Shown: piece by piece, positions 38,001 through 38,616 of the stretch
Layout: each line of letters opens with the position of its first letter
How positions within the stretch are numbered: position 1 is the first letter of the stretch
NCBI GenBank assembly: GCA_903903985.1
Contig: CAIVAT010000114.1
Location: forward strand, 1-38,616
Reading direction: 5' to 3'
Length of the DNA: 38,616 nucleotides
Source of the DNA: an uncultured Bacteroidales bacterium
GTDB lineage: Bacteria; Bacteroidota; Bacteroidia; Bacteroidales; FEN-979
Notes under the pieces: model-generated
Seen by the model: only the letters and a program-made list of their open reading frames with translations
Databases searched by the model: none
What the model was told of the DNA's origin: nothing
Translations under genes and position numbers: made by a program

Positions 38001-38374
38001 CATTTATAACCAAGGGCGCCGGCCACGGTCGTCCAGTTCCAGATGATCTGACCCGGCGATAAGGTATTCGCCCCGGAAGTGGAAGACGGGGTGTTGCAAG
38101 GGGTATACGTCCTCCATGCTCCATTGGAATAAATACTCAGTGCACCATTGGAACCACAATCCAGGCAAAAAATCATTAATCCCGGGGCAGGCCGGGCAAT
38201 TGCATTTCGCTGGTCAAGGGTCATGCGGGGGATCAGGATTCCCGATGTAGTTGATTTCACTTCGAGCATGGCAGAACTGTCGGGGGCGCTGTTATCGGTG
38301 CTGATACCCACCTGGGCACTCAATGAGCTGCTAAAAAACTGAAGCAGAACGATCACGATGGCTAATTTTCTCAT
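35087..38374 (-). CDS. Secreted fibronectin-like repeat protein with DUF1566 C-terminal domain
   Basis: The 1095-residue product begins with a signal peptide (1-20, ...S-L-S-A), then a head domain (21-94) with Q-V-G-I-S-T-D...S-A-M-L-E-V-K-S...L-I-P-R-M-T, a motif common at the N-terminus of Bacteroidota surface proteins. Nine fibronectin-III-like repeats of about 85 residues follow (W-N-W-x-x-V-x-x-A-x-G-Y-K-W-N-T...T-E-T-G-L-S-C-G-T-S-Y-T-R-Y-V-W-A-Y-N-x-C-G), most with a conserved Cys pair. One Ig-like domain with C-C-G-G interrupts the array between repeats 2 and 3. The C-terminus (about 945-1095) is a DUF1566/Lcl-type C-lectin-like domain (D-D-W-F-L-P-T-K-D-E-L-N-R-M-Y, Y-W-S-S-S-E, R-V-R-A-V-R-S-F). 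No T9SS signal. Probably an adhesin; ligand unknown. Confidence 0.9.
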   Translation of the reverse strand: MRKLAIVIVLLQFFSSSLSAQVGISTDNSAPDSSAMLEVKSTTSGILIPRMTLDQRNAIARPAPGLMIFCLDCGSNGALSIYSNGAWRTYTPCNTPSSTSGANTLSPGQIIWNWTTVAGALGYKWNTSTSYGTALDLGITTSRTETGISCGITYTRYVWAYNECGSSVPVSLIQTVPASAPASPASGIHGFTQTSVTWNWNTVPDAIGYKWNTADNVTTAADMGTTTTKTETGLSCGMEYTRFVWAYNGCGFSVPVALTQATLPALPVSVEIFASDNHCCGGHSIEFTASPTNGGSSPLYQWKVNSTVFGISEFNTFQYFPENNDTVTCSLISNATCITGNPAISNAIVMTIYPSPPPPPGSATHVPSLNQIVWNWHRVSGVWMYKWNTTPNFMTAMYADTTHTETGLSCGTSYTRYVWAIGPCGDSPSAVLTQSTLDITPPPVSGVHVASGNQIVWNWNTVTGATGYKWNTINVYASAMEMGTSTTKTETGLSCETSYTRFVWAYGNCGVSQQTTLTQSTFGTPASPVSDTHFPSGNQIMWNWYTVPGATGYKWNTTNDSISAIDMGLNTRFTEAGLTCGTSYTRYVWAYNICGISPATALTESTSETEASPDPGLCVPLSTRIEWNWAAVSDAIGYKWNTTDDLGSAVNMGSNTTKTETGLSCETFYLRYVWAYNTCGISAPTQLWQSTSGSPPAPEEGTHIPSVNQIVWNWNTVSDATGYKWNTTDDSQTAIDLGLAVTKTETGLSCGTSYTRYIWANNTCGMSMPTSITQSTLGTVASPEAGTNVSSYTQIEWNWSTVPGATGYKWNTTDDYGSATDMGTSTTKTETSLSCGISYTRYVWAYNTCGESISASLTQSTSGIAPPVSGTHVPSGTQIVWHWNAVSGATGYKWNTIDDYGSATDMGTATSKTETGLTVGANYARYVWSYNATCLDPASTTLNQLLVYLGANYGGGIVFFIDPTNQHGLISATTDQSAAAQWGCYGTLVGASFTDIGMGRPNTSIILRGCSTAGIAARICDDLVLNTYDDWFLPTKDELNRMYLNKTAIGGFVGSTYWSSSENDANTAWLQNFSNGAQTSSSKSTTNRVRAVRSF

Positions 38375-38616
38375 ATTTCAATTTTCTTTATATTACCTTT
38401 AGTTTCTAAAGATGAAATACCATTGAAACAGGCCGGAATATTCTGTCTCAAACGGAAATGAACCAATAGCGTATTTAATTGAAATTAGCAACATTATGGC
38501 CTATAAATATAAACTATTTCATATGAAAAACCTAATTTTTTCAATGATTTTTCAACCTGAACGACCTGGGATCGAAATATCTTTTAAGTTGAATTGCTAA
38601 TTTTATTGGTTAATTC
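38375..38616. other. AT-rich intergenic region
   Basis: This is the 242 nt upstream of the fibronectin-repeat gene. It is AT-rich with no ORF of note and no clean TAnnTTTG box on the minus strand. It presumably contains that gene's promoter, and the upstream neighbour lies outside the window. Confidence 0.5.

Overview
The window looks like a chromosomal piece of an uncultured member of the Bacteroidota (probably Bacteroidia). Evidence: C-terminal type IX secretion (T9SS) sorting domains with the N-Y/F-P-N-P-F motif, Ig/PKD/cohesin-like secreted adhesin architectures, a consensus Bacteroidota promoter (TTG, 17 nt, TACTTTTG) before the DUF2231 gene, almost no Shine-Dalgarno sites, and Bacteroidota-like housekeeping genes (typA, valS, dnaE, trxA). 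No rRNA, tRNA, CRISPR array or intact transposase was seen.

Region 1 (1-15641, + strand) is a block of four large secreted proteins: the 3' part of an Ig/dockerin-like/cohesin-like protein with a T9SS signal; a two-cohesin/PKD protein without a sorting signal; a giant 3727-residue beta-helix protein with the same C-terminal cassette as the first; and a cohesin plus Ig protein without a sorting signal. Cohesin-like and dockerin-like domains recur across the block, so a surface assembly is possible, but that is inference.

Region 2 (15642-16608) is the strangest part. The end of the fourth secreted gene plus the 3' end of typA occurs twice. The two copies are separated by a composite mobile relic: a 176-bp terminal-inverted-repeat element (MITE-like), a 76-bp partial copy of its left end, and between them a cluster of REP-like palindromes. 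Hand-counted codon differences between the copies are mainly synonymous, so they look like two alleles that diverged under selection before being joined.

Region 3 (16609-27361) is housekeeping and metabolism, mainly on the - strand: typA; a + strand FAD oxidoreductase of the phytoene-desaturase type; then trxA, DUF58, valS, an SDR reductase and an EF-G/TetM-like GTPase, all on - and reading leftward. valS carries an apparent 1-nt frameshift in a homopolymer near its N-terminus.

Region 4 (27362-38616) starts with an 8-bp x 11 tandem repeat, then a lipoprotein gene overlapping an outer-membrane beta-barrel gene, dnaE (- strand, convergent), a DUF2231 membrane protein, a rubrerythrin with an export signal, and a 1095-residue secreted protein with nine fibronectin-like repeats and a DUF1566 C-terminal domain.
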